This document shows positions 37,078 through 46,706 of a stretch of 64,000 nt of DNA, one piece after another (positions within the stretch are counted from its first letter, which is position 1; the number at the start of each line of letters is the position of its first letter). The position numbers and the translations under genes are program-made. The notes under the pieces were generated by a model. The model had not been told where the DNA came from. It was given only the letters and a program-made list of their open reading frames with translations, and did not search any database. The stretch comes from Pigmentiphaga sp. NML080357 (GTDB taxonomy: Bacteria; Pseudomonadota; Gammaproteobacteria; Burkholderiales; Burkholderiaceae_B): assembly GCF_002188465.1 (NCBI RefSeq), contig NZ_NINW01000037.1, positions 62,001-126,000 of the forward strand. Reading direction: 5' to 3'.

Positions 37078-38067
37078 CTATTGCTGTACCGGCTGGGCGT
37101 TGACGTCGCGCAGCACCTTTTCCCAGCGCATGCGCTCATCGCGCCAATAGGTTCCGAACGCCTCGACCGACATGGTCTTGGGATAGACCCCGAGCGTGTC
37201 CAGCTTGTCGATCACATCGTTCTCGGCCAGCACGGTCGACAGGTCGCGATTGACCCGCTCCACGGCCTGCCGGCTGGTTCCCTGCGGCGCGACGACGGCG
37301 AACCAGCCGTTGATGACGAGCGACGGATAAGTCTCCGAGGCGGCCGGCAGGTCGGGCCGCTTCGCCACGCGGCCCTCCGAGAACATGGCCACCGGCTTGA
37401 GCCGCCCGCCCTTGATCATGGGCTCGATGGGCGGCACACCGTCGATGAGCATCTGCGCATCGCCGCCGACGACGGCCGAGATGCTCTGGGCGCTGCTGGC
37501 GAAAGGCACGGCGCGCAAAGGCACGCCGCTGGCGCGAGACAACATGTCGGCCGCCAGGTTCGGCACCGAGTACAGGAAGGTCGTCGCCACCACGAAACTG
37601 TCCGGCTGCCTGCGCGCCATCGCCAGCACGTCGGCAAGCGAATTGGCCGGCGACGAGGCGCTCACCGCCGCCATCATCGGACTGAGGCCGACCATCGCCA
37701 CCGGCTGGAAATCCCGCACGATGTCGACCTGGGAGCTCTTGTACATGTAGGGGGTGAGCGTGAGCACCGAGGCCGGCGTGAAGACGAACATGTGATCGTC
37801 CCGCTCGGCGGACTTGACCGCCGCCAGGCCCACCAGGCCGCCCGCCCCCGGCTTGTTCTCGACGATGACCGGTTGCCGCCAGATCTTGGAGAGCTTGTCG
37901 CCCAGCATTCTTGCCATGATGTCGGGCGCCGTCCCGGCCGCCGCGGGCAAGACCATGCGCACCGGCCTGGATGGCCAGTCCTGCGCGGCATGCGCCGCTG
38001 GCCCGGCCAGGCAGGCCGCCGCCAGCGCGAGGCCTGCCGCGCTCCATCTGCGTCGTTGCGTGTTCAT
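37078..38067 (-). CDS. Bug/TctC-family solute-binding protein
   Basis: A 329-residue periplasmic receptor with a signal peptide of about 28 residues (GLALAAACLAGPAAHAA). The mature start QDWPSRPVRMVLPAAAGTAPDIMAR and the VIVENKPGAGGLVGL loop are hallmarks of Bug proteins, as are the GVPPIEPMIKGGRLKPVAMFS and GWFAVVAPQGTS segments. It is embedded in the aromatic operon between the FAD hydroxylase and the extradiol dioxygenase, so it probably captures the pathway's aromatic acid. TctA/TctB membrane partners are absent. Confidence 0.9.
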   Translation of the reverse strand: MNTQRRRWSAAGLALAAACLAGPAAHAAQDWPSRPVRMVLPAAAGTAPDIMARMLGDKLSKIWRQPVIVENKPGAGGLVGLAAVKSAERDDHMFVFTPASVLTLTPYMYKSSQVDIVRDFQPVAMVGLSPMMAAVSASSPANSLADVLAMARRQPDSFVVATTFLYSVPNLAADMLSRASGVPLRAVPFASSAQSISAVVGGDAQMLIDGVPPIEPMIKGGRLKPVAMFSEGRVAKRPDLPAASETYPSLVINGWFAVVAPQGTSRQAVERVNRDLSTVLAENDVIDKLDTLGVYPKTMSVEAFGTYWRDERMRWEKVLRDVNAQPVQQ

Positions 38068-38109
38068 CGTTGTCTCCTGGTTTTATCGGGGAATGGGAAA
38101 AACGCCGCC

Positions 38110-39741
38110 TCAGACTGGAACGAGCGCACGCCCCGCCGCGACCTCCAGCGCGGCGCATCCCGCCAGGGGATCGTTGCCGCGCCAGGCGACGTACTGGTCG
38201 GGCCTGATCAGGACCAGGTCGGCGCCGTACAGATCCCGCAAGCCGTCGGCCTCCGGGGCCACGACGGTCAGCGGGATGCCGACCCCGGCCGCCTCTCGCG
38301 CGACGGTCGATGCCGCTTCGCGCGCGGCCGGACGGGTCGCCAGCAGCGTCAGGCCGCGCAAGGCGAAATGGTCGAACAGCGAAGCGCCGGGCCCGCGGCC
38401 TTCCTCCAGCCACACGTGGGGCGCACGGCATCCGGGACGCGCGCTGGGCACGTAGCGCGTCGAATCCCAGCCGGCATCCGCGCCGCGCGCTTCGTGCGCC
38501 AGTACCGGCGACTGCTCGTAGCGGCTCCCCAGCACGACGCCCAGCGAATCGAACTCCTGGCGCTTGGTGGCGCCTATGATCCGGGCCGCTTCGAGCCGAG
38601 CGGCTTCTCCGGCCGGCCCGTCGTCCTCCAATCCGTCGCGCCACAGGCTTGCCGAGCTGTGTCCGAGGTTCTCCACCGACTCGTCGACCACGCGGCGATG
38701 CACCGGCCGCCGTTCGGCCTCGTAACTGTCCAGCAAGGCCGGCCCTCCCCATCCCGCGAGGACCGCCGACAGTTTCCATCCCAGGTCGACGGCGTCGCCT
38801 ATGCCCATGTTCATCCCATGGCCGCCGAAGGGCGGATGCAGGTGGCAGGCGTCGCCCGCGAGGAATACGCGGCCGTCGCGATAGCGTGGGGCGATCAGGC
38901 GATGCGCGGTCCACTCGTCCCGGTGGCGGATGTCCACGTCGATGTCGAGCCCCAGCGCGGCGCGGATCAGGGCGCCGATGTCGTCGCCCTCGGTCCGGCG
39001 CGCATAGCCGAAGGTCCATAGGTCATTGCGGTCGAGCGGCGCGACGACGGCGGGCGCCTCCGGGTTCACCAGCCAATACATGACGGCCGGCCCCAGGGCA
39101 TGCATGCTTGCCAGCCCTGGCGCGTGGAAGATGACGTTGCGGTGATGGGAAAGCGGCGAGACGCCTTCCATCCCTATGCAAAGGCGCGCGCGCACGGTGC
39201 TGCGGGCGCCATCCGCCCCCACGAGATAGGAGGCCCGCACGCGCCGCCTGCCGTCCTCGGTTTCAAGCTCCGCCTCGACGCCTTGCGCATTCTGCGTAAA
39301 CGCCTCGAGCCGCGTCGAGAACCGCACCGCGACCCCGGGCAGGCTCTCGGCATGCGCGCGCAGCGCGTCCTCGACCTTGTATTGCGGTATCCACTGCGCA
39401 TGCTCGGGGAAACGGTCGTCCCGCGCGGGAGCGCAATAGAACGCATTGCGAAACCGCGCCAGTTCGCGTCCGGCCAGGCGAGTGGCGAATACCACGTCCG
39501 ACGGATAATCCACGCCGAACGGCGCCGCTAGCGCAAGCTTGGCGGCCACGCCCCAGCGGCGCATCAGTTCGCGCGAACGCACGTTGGTCGTCTTGGCGCG
39601 CGGCGCCAGGCCCACGCGATCGTGCTGTTCGACAACCAGGCAGCGCCGCCCCTGCATTCCCAGCTCGATCGCCAGCGCCAGTCCTACCGGCCCCGCCCCG
39701 ACGACCAGCACGTCGGTATCCAGCACCGTGTCTCCCGCCAT
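38110..39741 (-). CDS. FAD-dependent aromatic hydroxylase (MhpA-like, group A)
   Basis: A 543-residue single-component flavoprotein monooxygenase. The Rossmann GxGxxG is in DVLVVGAGPVGLALAIELGMQG, the DG motif in YLVGADGARSTVR, and the GD/ribityl motif in GRVFLAGDACHLHPPFGGHGMN. A C-terminal thioredoxin-like domain (about residues 400-543, DLVLIRPDQYVAWRG) is typical of 3-(3-hydroxyphenyl)propionate hydroxylases and phenol-type hydroxylases. It would add an ortho hydroxyl to a phenolic acid using NAD(P)H and O2. It is the promoter-proximal gene, opposite a LysR regulator. Confidence 0.86.
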   Translation of the reverse strand: MAGDTVLDTDVLVVGAGPVGLALAIELGMQGRRCLVVEQHDRVGLAPRAKTTNVRSRELMRRWGVAAKLALAAPFGVDYPSDVVFATRLAGRELARFRNAFYCAPARDDRFPEHAQWIPQYKVEDALRAHAESLPGVAVRFSTRLEAFTQNAQGVEAELETEDGRRRVRASYLVGADGARSTVRARLCIGMEGVSPLSHHRNVIFHAPGLASMHALGPAVMYWLVNPEAPAVVAPLDRNDLWTFGYARRTEGDDIGALIRAALGLDIDVDIRHRDEWTAHRLIAPRYRDGRVFLAGDACHLHPPFGGHGMNMGIGDAVDLGWKLSAVLAGWGGPALLDSYEAERRPVHRRVVDESVENLGHSSASLWRDGLEDDGPAGEAARLEAARIIGATKRQEFDSLGVVLGSRYEQSPVLAHEARGADAGWDSTRYVPSARPGCRAPHVWLEEGRGPGASLFDHFALRGLTLLATRPAAREAASTVAREAAGVGIPLTVVAPEADGLRDLYGADLVLIRPDQYVAWRGNDPLAGCAALEVAAGRALVPV

Positions 39742-39819
39742 GAGGTTCCCCCTCTTTGAGTTGACAGCAGCTTAGGCATTCGGCGAAGCTCTGGAAAGAT
39801 CATTACCTTGATAGAGGTT
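39742..39819. promoter_or_regulatory. Divergent promoter region of the aromatic operon and LysR gene
   Basis: A 78-bp gap between divergent starts, AT-richer than its surroundings, where the LysR protein is expected to bind. Only loose T-N11-A patterns are visible, so no operator is assigned. Confidence 0.4.
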
Positions 39820-40779
39820 ATGAATAAATCGGATAACCAGGAACCGCAGATCGCGGACCTGCGCGCCGTGCTGGCCCTGATCGAGGACGGCACCGTCACG
39901 CGCGCGGCCCGCCGGCTCGGACTGACGCAGTCGGCGCTCAGCTATCACCTGGACCGCATGCGCAAGCGCTTTGCCGATCCGCTGTTCGTGCGGGTGGGCA
40001 ATCGCATGGCGCCTACCCCGTTCGCGCAGCGCCTGGCCGAACCCGCCTCGCGGGTGCTGCGCATCGTCGAAACCGAGATTTCGGGCCTCACGCGTTTCGA
40101 TCCGGCGCAGACCGAGCGGGAATTCCGCATCGGCGTGAACGAGATCGGCGCCATCGTCCTGGTGCCCAAGCTCATGAAGCGCCTGTCCGAAGTCGCGCCG
40201 CGGGCGAGCCTGGCGCCCATGCCGATATCGGCCGACACGATGGCGGCGGCGCTGGAATCCGGCGAGCTCGACGTAGTGGCCGGCCACATCCCGCGTCCCC
40301 AGGCGGCCCTGATGCAGCAGCATCTCTACCGGCGCGCCTACGTCTGCGTGGCCCGCAAGAACCACCCTCGCATCGGCAGCGCCATGACGCTGCGCCAATT
40401 CTGCGAAACGCCCCAGGTCCAGACCCCGTCGGTGCCCATCACGTTCGCGTGGATCACGGACGAGTTGCGCAAGCATGGCCTGCAATGCGTGATCCGGCTG
40501 ACGACCGAGCACGTGGCGGCCATTCCCTTCATCGTCGCGGCCAGCGATCTCATCGCCATCATCCCCGAGGAGGTCTACGAGCTCTTCCGCCCCATCGCGC
40601 CGATCAAGAAGGTCGGCCTGCCGCTGAAGATTCCCGCTATCGACGTGCACCAGTACTGGCATTCGCGCGTGGCGGGCGATCCGGCCAACCAGTTCCTGCG
40701 CGAACTGGTCTACGCGGTGGGCTGCGAACGCCAGCCGGGCGTGCCACGCGCCGCGCCGCCGGGCCGATCCTCGAGGTAG
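39820..40779 (+). CDS. LysR-family transcriptional regulator
   Basis: A 319-residue regulator. ATG 39820 follows AGAGG; a TTG four codons upstream is also in frame. The N-terminal winged helix is clear (AVLALIEDGTVTRAARRLGL, TQSALSYHLDRMRKRFADPLFVR) and precedes the periplasmic-binding-protein-like co-inducer domain (REFRIGVNEIGAIVLVPKLMKRL; VVAGHIPRP; PFIVAASDLIAIIPEEV). It is transcribed away from the FAD hydroxylase operon and very likely activates it in response to the aromatic substrate or an intermediate. Confidence 0.9.
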   Translation: MNKSDNQEPQIADLRAVLALIEDGTVTRAARRLGLTQSALSYHLDRMRKRFADPLFVRVGNRMAPTPFAQRLAEPASRVLRIVETEISGLTRFDPAQTEREFRIGVNEIGAIVLVPKLMKRLSEVAPRASLAPMPISADTMAAALESGELDVVAGHIPRPQAALMQQHLYRRAYVCVARKNHPRIGSAMTLRQFCETPQVQTPSVPITFAWITDELRKHGLQCVIRLTTEHVAAIPFIVAASDLIAIIPEEVYELFRPIAPIKKVGLPLKIPAIDVHQYWHSRVAGDPANQFLRELVYAVGCERQPGVPRAAPPGRSSR

Positions 40780-40783
40780 CCCC

Positions 40784-40789
40784 TATAAT
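40784..40789 (+). promoter_or_regulatory. -10 element for the nudix-aat-bpt-pyrD genes
   Basis: TATAAT in CCCTATAATG just after the LysR gene; no good -35 is visible. About 180 bp separate it from the nudix start. Confidence 0.4.
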
Positions 40790-40968
40790 GCGCACGGCGA
40801 TGCCGCGCGCGAGGCGTCTCACCGCGCCGGCGGCCCCTCTCGGCGACTGCGGGCATACCCCCATCCATGCATCGGCGCCGGGCCAGGTTCCGTATACTTG
40901 TCGCTGGAAATCCGCGGATTTCCCGTAATCGCCGGGGCGCAGCGCCGCCTCCGCCCTCTGGACACGCC

Positions 40969-41586
40969 ATGACCGCTTCTCCACGCGCCCTCACCTACTT
41001 CCCGGCCCCGCGCTCCCAACGCTACTGCTCCCAATGCGGCAGCCTGCTGACCCGCCGCATCCCCGAGGACGACAACCGCGAACGCGACGTCTGCGACCAC
41101 TGCGGCGCGATCCACTACCAGAACCCGCGCATGGTGCTGGGCACCATACCCGTGTGGGAAAAGCAGGTCCTCCTGTGCCGCCGCGCGATCGAACCGCGCC
41201 ACGGTTACTGGACCCTGCCGGCGGGCTTCATGGAACTGGGCGAGACCACGGCCCAGGGCGCCGCGCGCGAAACGCAGGAGGAAGCGGGAGCCCGCATCGA
41301 GATGGGTCCGCTGTTCGCGGTCCTGGACATTCCCCATGTCGACCAGGTCCACATCTTTTACCTGGCGCGCCTGACCGACCCCGAATTCGAGCCCGGCCCC
41401 GAAAGCCTGGAAGCGCGCCTGTTCGACGAGAACGACATTCCCTGGGACGATCTGGCGTTCCGTTCGGTCTCCACCGCGCTCAAGCTGTTCTTCGCCGATC
41501 GCGAGCGCGGCACGTTCCAGGTCCACAGCGATACTCTGCTGCGCGGCCCCGAGCCCGTGCCCGCGATCCCGACGCCCGCCCCTTGA
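40969..41586 (+). CDS. NUDIX hydrolase with N-terminal zinc ribbon
   Basis: A 205-residue pyrophosphohydrolase. Cys20, Cys23, Cys42 and Cys45 form a zinc ribbon (CSQCG ... CDHCG). The Nudix box at about residues 86-108 is complete ([23 protein letters not shown], with REXXEE). This domain pairing resembles NADH-pyrophosphatase-like and ADP-ribose-type Nudix proteins, but the SQPWPFPxS motif of NudC is absent, so the substrate is unassigned. The stop overlaps a possible TTG start of aat. It is probably the first gene of an operon with aat, bpt and pyrD. Confidence 0.86.
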   Translation: MTASPRALTYFPAPRSQRYCSQCGSLLTRRIPEDDNRERDVCDHCGAIHYQNPRMVLGTIPVWEKQVLLCRRAIEPRHGYWTLPAGFMELGETTAQGAARETQEEAGARIEMGPLFAVLDIPHVDQVHIFYLARLTDPEFEPGPESLEARLFDENDIPWDDLAFRSVSTALKLFFADRERGTFQVHSDTLLRGPEPVPAIPTPAP

Positions 41587-41609
41587 GCCCCTCGCCGTCA
41601 CGTCCCGGC

Positions 41610-42365
41610 ATGCCGGCCCTGCTCGGGCCGGATACGCCCTTCCCGCCGCTCGAGCACGCGCTGGAAGATCCGCCCGGGTTGCTGGCGGTCGGCGCCGATC
41701 TCTCCATCGAGCGCCTGCGCATGGCCTATGCGCGCGGCATTTTCCCCTGGTACCTGCCGGGCGAACCCATCCTGTGGTGGAGCCCGGACCCGCGCATGGT
41801 GCTGTTCACCGACCGCTTCGCCCCCTCGCGTTCGCTGCGCAAGAAGCTGCGGCAGATCGAGCGCAACCCGGCCGTCGACGTTCGCGTCGACACGGCGTTC
41901 GACGAGGTGATGCGCGCCTGCGCGGCGCCGCGCAGCGACGAGCGGCCGGCCACCTGGATCACCGTCCCCATGCAACGCGCCTATCGCGAGTGGCACCGCC
42001 GCGGCGAGGTCCACTCGGTGGAGACCTGGATCGACGGCAAGCTGGCCGGCGGACTGTACGGCGTGGCCCTGGGACGGATGTTCTACGGCGAGTCCATGTT
42101 CACGCGCGCAGCCGACGCCTCGAAGATCGCGCTCGCCTACCTGGTGCGTTTCTTGCGGCGCCATGGCGTGGACATGATCGACTGCCAGCAGGACACCCGG
42201 CATCTCGCCTCGCTGGGCGGGACGGTCATCCCGCGCGCAGAATTCGAGCGGCTGATTGTAAAATCCGCCCGCATGCCCGATCTTCCGTGGCGATCGGGCA
42301 GGCTGCGCCCCGACGGCGAAATCGTCGACCTGGACGCACCTTACGCTGCGGCCGATTCCGGCTGA
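41610..42365 (+). CDS. aat: Leucyl/phenylalanyl-tRNA-protein transferase
   Basis: A 251-residue enzyme that attaches Leu or Phe to proteins with N-terminal Arg or Lys, marking them for ClpAP through the N-degron pathway. The family motifs are all present: [64 protein letters not shown] and [17 protein letters not shown] 41610 gives the usual N-terminus; an in-frame TTG at 41583 overlapping the nudix stop would add nine residues. bpt follows after 7 bp, so both leucyl transferases of the N-degron pathway are coupled. Confidence 0.95.
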   Translation: MPALLGPDTPFPPLEHALEDPPGLLAVGADLSIERLRMAYARGIFPWYLPGEPILWWSPDPRMVLFTDRFAPSRSLRKKLRQIERNPAVDVRVDTAFDEVMRACAAPRSDERPATWITVPMQRAYREWHRRGEVHSVETWIDGKLAGGLYGVALGRMFYGESMFTRAADASKIALAYLVRFLRRHGVDMIDCQQDTRHLASLGGTVIPRAEFERLIVKSARMPDLPWRSGRLRPDGEIVDLDAPYAAADSG

Positions 42366-42372
42366 ACCGCGC

Positions 42373-43191
42373 ATGACGCATCTTCGAGAACTCCCCTTCG
42401 CCGCGCTGCAGTTCTATGCGACCGCCCCCTATCCGTGCAGTTATCTGGGGGATCGCATGGCCCGGTCGCAAGTGGCCACGCCCAGCCACCTGATCAACGC
42501 CGACGTCTATTCCGAGCTGGTGCGCATGGGCTTTCGCCGCAGCGGCGTCTTTACCTACCGGCCGCACTGCGACGGCTGCCGGGCCTGCGTGCCCGTGCGC
42601 GTGCCGGTGAACCGGTTCCGCCCCAACCGCACCCAGGCGCGCACCTGGAAACGCCATGCCGACCTCCAGGTGTTCGTGGCCGAGCTGGCCTACTCCTCCG
42701 AGCACTACGCGCTCTACCAGCGCTACCAGTCGACACGCCACCGCGGCGGCGGCATGGACCAGGACAGCCGCGAGCAATACGCTCAGTTCCTCCTGCAAAG
42801 CCGGGTCAATACGCGGCTGGTCGAGTTCCGCGACCAGCAGGGCCGGCTGCGCATGGTCTCCATCATGGATATCCTGTCCGACGGATTGTCGTCGGTCTAC
42901 ACCTTCTTCGACCCGGACCTCAAGGGGAGCCTGGGCACCTGGAACATCCTCTGGCAACTGGAACAATGCCGGCTGCTGGAACTACCCCATCTCTACCTGG
43001 GATACTGGATAGAACAAAGCCCGAAGATGGCCTACAAGGTGAACTTCCAGCCCATAGAAATGCTCGTCAACGGCGAATGGCGCGAATATGCCGGCCCATC
43101 GGCCTGCGGCCCCGCCGTCATCGATACCTCGCGCCTGCAAGCGTCCACCCGCCACGGCCATCGCGACGATGCGCCGTCCTCCTCCACCTGA
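42373..43191 (+). CDS. bpt: Aspartate/glutamate leucyltransferase
   Basis: A 272-residue Bpt protein, homologous to eukaryotic Ate1 arginyltransferases, which adds Leu to N-terminal Asp or Glu. The CPYL-like N-terminal cluster ([20 protein letters not shown]), [23 protein letters not shown] and [22 protein letters not shown] are diagnostic. The Cys cluster at CDGCRAC is conserved in the family. It lies 7 bp downstream of aat and 13 bp upstream of pyrD, typical of proteobacteria. Confidence 0.94.
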   Translation: MTHLRELPFAALQFYATAPYPCSYLGDRMARSQVATPSHLINADVYSELVRMGFRRSGVFTYRPHCDGCRACVPVRVPVNRFRPNRTQARTWKRHADLQVFVAELAYSSEHYALYQRYQSTRHRGGGMDQDSREQYAQFLLQSRVNTRLVEFRDQQGRLRMVSIMDILSDGLSSVYTFFDPDLKGSLGTWNILWQLEQCRLLELPHLYLGYWIEQSPKMAYKVNFQPIEMLVNGEWREYAGPSACGPAVIDTSRLQASTRHGHRDDAPSSST

Positions 43192-43204
43192 TCCCTACCT
43201 GCTG

Positions 43205-44245
43205 ATGTCCGCGTTTTTCCAAGCCTATCCGCTGCTGCGGCCCGCCCTGTTCGCCCTGGAACCCGAAACCGCCCATACCCTGACCCTGTCCGCGCTGCAA
43301 CGCGTGCACGACCTGGGATTGACCCGCCGCACGCCCGCGCCGGGCCGTCCGGTCGAGCTCATGGGGCTTGCGCTTGCCAACGGCGTGGGCCTGGCCGCCG
43401 GCCTGGACAAGAACGGGTCGCATATCGACGCCCTGGGGGGCCTGGGCTTCGGCTTCATGGAAATCGGCACTGTCACGCCGCGCCCCCAGTCGGGCAATCC
43501 GCTGCCCCGCCTGTTCCGGCTGCCCCGCGCCGAGGCGTTGATCAACCGCATGGGCTTCAACAACGAAGGGCTGGACGCCTTCCTCGCCAATGTCCGCAGC
43601 AGCCGCTACCGTGCACGCGGCGGTATCCTGGGCCTGAACATAGGCAAGAACGCGGATACGCCCATCGAGAAAGCGGCCGACGACTATCTCGCCGGCCTCG
43701 CGGCGGTCTATCCGCATGCCGACTACGTCACCATCAATATCTCTTCGCCCAACACCAAGAACCTGCGCAGCCTGCAAGGCGCGGACGAGTTGTCGGAACT
43801 GCTGCGCCAGCTCGGCGAGGCGCGGGACGATCTTGCCGCACGGCATGGCCGGCGCGTTCCGCTTGCCGTCAAGATCGCGCCGGACCTGGACGAGAGCCAG
43901 ATCGACGCCATTGCCGAACTCCTTCCGCGCCACGGTATCGACGGCGTGATCGCCACCAACACTACCTTGTCACGCGCCGCGGTCCAGGGCTTGCCCAACG
44001 CCGGCGAGGCCGGCGGATTGTCCGGCACGCCCGTGCGCGAGATGTCTCTGCGCGTGATCGAACGCCTGCGGCGCCGCGCCGGACCGGCGCTCGCGATCAT
44101 CGGCGTGGGCGGCATCCTCGACGGACGGCATGCGGCCGACAAGATCGCGGCGGGCGCCGATGCGGTCCAGCTTTATACGGGACTGATCTATCGCGGGCCG
44201 GCCCTGGTCGGCGACTGCGTGGCGGCCCTGTCGGTAGGCCGGTAG
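43205..44245 (+). CDS. pyrD: Dihydroorotate dehydrogenase (quinone), class 2
   Basis: A 346-residue membrane-associated flavoprotein of pyrimidine synthesis that oxidises dihydroorotate with quinone. The N-terminal amphipathic segment ([21 protein letters not shown]) mediates membrane contact. FMN- and substrate-binding blocks are [38 protein letters not shown] (catalytic Ser of class 2), TNTTLSR and [19 protein letters not shown]. The start ATG at 43205 follows bpt closely. Length agrees with E. coli PyrD (336). Confidence 0.96.
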   Translation: MSAFFQAYPLLRPALFALEPETAHTLTLSALQRVHDLGLTRRTPAPGRPVELMGLALANGVGLAAGLDKNGSHIDALGGLGFGFMEIGTVTPRPQSGNPLPRLFRLPRAEALINRMGFNNEGLDAFLANVRSSRYRARGGILGLNIGKNADTPIEKAADDYLAGLAAVYPHADYVTINISSPNTKNLRSLQGADELSELLRQLGEARDDLAARHGRRVPLAVKIAPDLDESQIDAIAELLPRHGIDGVIATNTTLSRAAVQGLPNAGEAGGLSGTPVREMSLRVIERLRRRAGPALAIIGVGGILDGRHAADKIAAGADAVQLYTGLIYRGPALVGDCVAALSVGR

Positions 44246-44345
44246 CGGACCGGCGGCGCCCCGCTGCCGGGTCCTGCGCGCTGCCGGTCTCCGGCATGCG
44301 TCCGCAGCTTTCATGCTGCGACGCAAAAACCCCTTGCTTTGGCGT

Positions 44346-44351
44346 TATAAT
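44346..44351 (+). promoter_or_regulatory. -10 element upstream of the IclR gene
   Basis: TATAAT in GGCGTTATAATTGCC, about 120 bp ahead of the IclR start; no good -35 hexamer at the right distance. Confidence 0.4.
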
Positions 44352-44472
44352 TGCCCTACAAGAAATGGACTGCTGCAACGCGGCAAGTCCGCCCATGCCC
44401 GGTGTAATCATGCTTACAACATTTCACCATATGGGATAAACTAGCGTCATCGCGTAGAGACTCATTCACGAC

Positions 44473-45282
44473 ATGCCAAGAGTCATGACCTCCGAGGCAG
44501 CGGCTTTCGCCCCTCCCTCCGCGGCTCCCGCGCCGCAGATCGCCATCCAGGTGCTCGAACGCACCATGCATCTGCTCGATGCCCTCGCCCAGCATCCCGA
44601 TCCGGTCAGTCTCAAGGAGCTCGCCCAGGCGACGGGCCTGCACCCTTCTACCGCGCATCGCATCCTGAACGACCTCGTCGCAGGACGCTACGTCGACCGC
44701 GTGGAAAGCGGCATGTACAGCCTGGGCATGCGGCTGCTCGAGCTGGGCCATCTGGTCAAGGGCCGCCTCAACGTGCGCGATGCCGCCATCGCGCCCATGC
44801 GCACGCTGCATCGGCTCACCGGACAGACCGTCAACCTGTCCGTTCGCCAGGGCGACGAAATCGTCTATATCGACCGCGCCTACAGCGAGCGTTCGGGCAT
44901 GCAGGTCGTCCGTGCCATCGGCGGCCGCGCGCCGCTGCACCTGACCTCGACCGGCAAGCTCTTCCTTTCGGCCGACGACCCTCGCCAGGTCCGTTCCTAT
45001 GCATTGCGAACCGGCCTGCAGGGCCACACCGCCAATAGCCTGACCGAGCTTGCCAAGCTCGAACGCGAGCTCGAACAGGTGCGCGCCAAAGGCTTCGCGC
45101 GCGACAACGAAGAACTCGAGATGGGCGTGCGCTGCATCGCCGCGGGCATCCACGACGACACCGGCAAGTTGATAGCCGGGCTGTCCATCTCGGCGCCCGC
45201 CGACCGGATGCAGGACGGCTGGATCGAATCTCTGGTCGAAACCGCCGGGCAGATTTCGGACGCGCTGGGTTACGAGCCGTAG
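44473..45282 (+). CDS. IclR-family transcriptional regulator
   Basis: A 269-residue regulator. The N-terminal winged helix spans about residues 25-85 (IQVLERTMHLLDALAQHPDPVSLKEL, TGLHPSTAHRILNDLVAGRYV). The ligand domain follows, with GQTVNLSVRQGDEIVYIDR, PLHLTSTGKLFLS, GFARDNEELEMGVRCIAAGI and AGLSISAPADR, all typical of IclR C-terminal domains that bind small aromatic or organic acids. An Ala/Pro-rich N-terminal tail of 20 residues precedes the helix. No adjacent catabolic operon faces it, so its target is not evident from position. Confidence 0.9.
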   Translation: MPRVMTSEAAAFAPPSAAPAPQIAIQVLERTMHLLDALAQHPDPVSLKELAQATGLHPSTAHRILNDLVAGRYVDRVESGMYSLGMRLLELGHLVKGRLNVRDAAIAPMRTLHRLTGQTVNLSVRQGDEIVYIDRAYSERSGMQVVRAIGGRAPLHLTSTGKLFLSADDPRQVRSYALRTGLQGHTANSLTELAKLERELEQVRAKGFARDNEELEMGVRCIAAGIHDDTGKLIAGLSISAPADRMQDGWIESLVETAGQISDALGYEP

Positions 45283-45402
45283 GGGTTCACCCCCTGGCGG
45301 CCTACGGCCGTCCTCGCGGAGGCAATGCGGGCGGACTGGCGAGCCAGACCCGCCTTATCCTGGGGTACTACCAGGCTGGAAAGGAGTGGCGGTCTGCTTG
45401 CT
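45283..45402. repeat. Intergenic hairpin repeat between convergent iclR and pbpG
   Basis: The block includes GGCGGCCTACGGCCGTC and an AATGCGGGCGGACTGGC/GAGCCAGACCCGCC hairpin that parallels the element at 344-380, with compensatory changes in the inner stem (CTGG/CCAG instead of CCGG/CCGG). It probably works as a bidirectional terminator. Confidence 0.5.
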
Positions 45403-46491
45403 TCACAGCGCGCCGATCTCGCGCTGGACCCACTGGCGGATACGCTGGGCGTCGGCGGTGCGGGTGAGCGAGCCCACGGAGTCGAGCAGCACGATAGCCA
45501 GGTCGCGGCCGCCGATGTTGGCGAGCATGACCAGGCATCGGCCGGCCTCGTTGATGAAGCCGGTCTTGGACACCGTGATGTTCCAGTCGGGCCGCGCCAC
45601 CAGGCGATTCGTGTTGCGGAAGGTCTGCTGCCGCCCTCCCACTTCGACCGCGTACTCGGTATCGGTGGTGTAGTGGCGGATGAGCGGACGCTGCGCCCCT
45701 TCGCGCATGAGCTTGACGAGATCGCGCGCGCTGGAGACGTTCTCGCTGGACAGGCCGGTGGGCTCGACGTAGTGCGTGTCGTGCATGCCCAGCAATGCGG
45801 CCTTGGCGTTCATGGCCTGCACGAAAGCCGTCAGCCCGCCCGGATAGTTGCGGCCCAGGGCATGGGCGGCACGGTTCTCGGACGACATCAGCGCGAGGTG
45901 CAGCAGGTCGGCGCGCGAGAGCCGCGTGCCGACGGCCAGGCGCGAATGCGTGAATTTATGGGTATCGATGTCGTCGGACGTGATCTCGATCATCTCGTCC
46001 AGCGGCTGGCCGGCATCGACCACGACCAGCGCGGTCATGAGTTTGGTGATCGAGGCGATGGGAGCGACCGCGCCTTCGTTCTTGGCGAACAGCACGTCGG
46101 ACGAAGAGAGGTCCTGCACGAACGCCACGCTGGAGCGCAGCGCCAGGTTGCCATCGGCGTCCTCGAGCGACGACGAGGGGCCGTACGACGCGTGGCGGAT
46201 GCTGGCGGCAGCGACTTCCTTGCTGGAGGCTCGCTTGGCGGACCGCTTCTTCGCGACGGCGTGGCGCGTGGCCGCGGCCGTCTTGGTCGCCTTGGAGGAC
46301 TTGGCGGACTTGACCGATTTGGAGGACTTCGCCTTGCTGGCCGTCACCTTCTTGGCCGGCTTGGCCTTGGAGGCGCTTTTGGTGGTGGTGGAAGCCGCCT
46401 GGACAGCAGGAATGGCACCGGGAAGGACGAGACTGGCCGTTAGCGCGCAGAGCAACGAGACCGACACAATACGTTTTCTGATGCGCGCCAT
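45403..46491 (-). CDS. pbpG: D-alanyl-D-alanine endopeptidase, PBP7 type
   Basis: A 362-residue periplasmic serine peptidase of the S11 family that cleaves D-Ala-mDAP cross-links in peptidoglycan. After a signal peptide (VSVSLLCALTASLVLPG...QAA) comes an unusual Lys/Ser/Ala-rich linker of about 55 residues (KSASKAKPAKKVTASKAKSS). The three penicillin-binding motifs are intact: SxxK at 147-150 (SITK), SxN (SSEN) and KTG (SKTGF). The longer basic linker could anchor the enzyme to acidic wall polymers. It is convergent with iclR. Confidence 0.9.
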   Translation of the reverse strand: MARIRKRIVSVSLLCALTASLVLPGAIPAVQAASTTTKSASKAKPAKKVTASKAKSSKSVKSAKSSKATKTAAATRHAVAKKRSAKRASSKEVAAASIRHASYGPSSSLEDADGNLALRSSVAFVQDLSSSDVLFAKNEGAVAPIASITKLMTALVVVDAGQPLDEMIEITSDDIDTHKFTHSRLAVGTRLSRADLLHLALMSSENRAAHALGRNYPGGLTAFVQAMNAKAALLGMHDTHYVEPTGLSSENVSSARDLVKLMREGAQRPLIRHYTTDTEYAVEVGGRQQTFRNTNRLVARPDWNITVSKTGFINEAGRCLVMLANIGGRDLAIVLLDSVGSLTRTADAQRIRQWVQREIGAL

Positions 46492-46650
46492 GTTTCCTCC
46501 AGTAACGACTCGGCCCAGGCGTCGCAGCTTATCAGATTTTTGCTCAAAAATCTCTATTAAATTAACGACTTAGCGCACTTATTTTAAGTCGTAATTTAAA
46601 AGCTACGGCAAGAATTACAAAAAGGCCGGAAAAGCCCCCGGGCCAGCGCC

Positions 46651-46686
46651 AAAAAAAGCGGCAACCCGTTGCTCGCGGGTTGCCGC
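46651..46686 (-). terminator. Rho-independent terminator after the Bug receptor gene
   Basis: On the minus strand GCGGCAACCCG pairs with CGGGTTGCCGC (11 bp) and is followed by seven U. It lies 20 bp past the stop of the receptor gene. Confidence 0.92.
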
Positions 46687-46706
46687 CACGCCTTGGAGCC
46701 GCGGGC

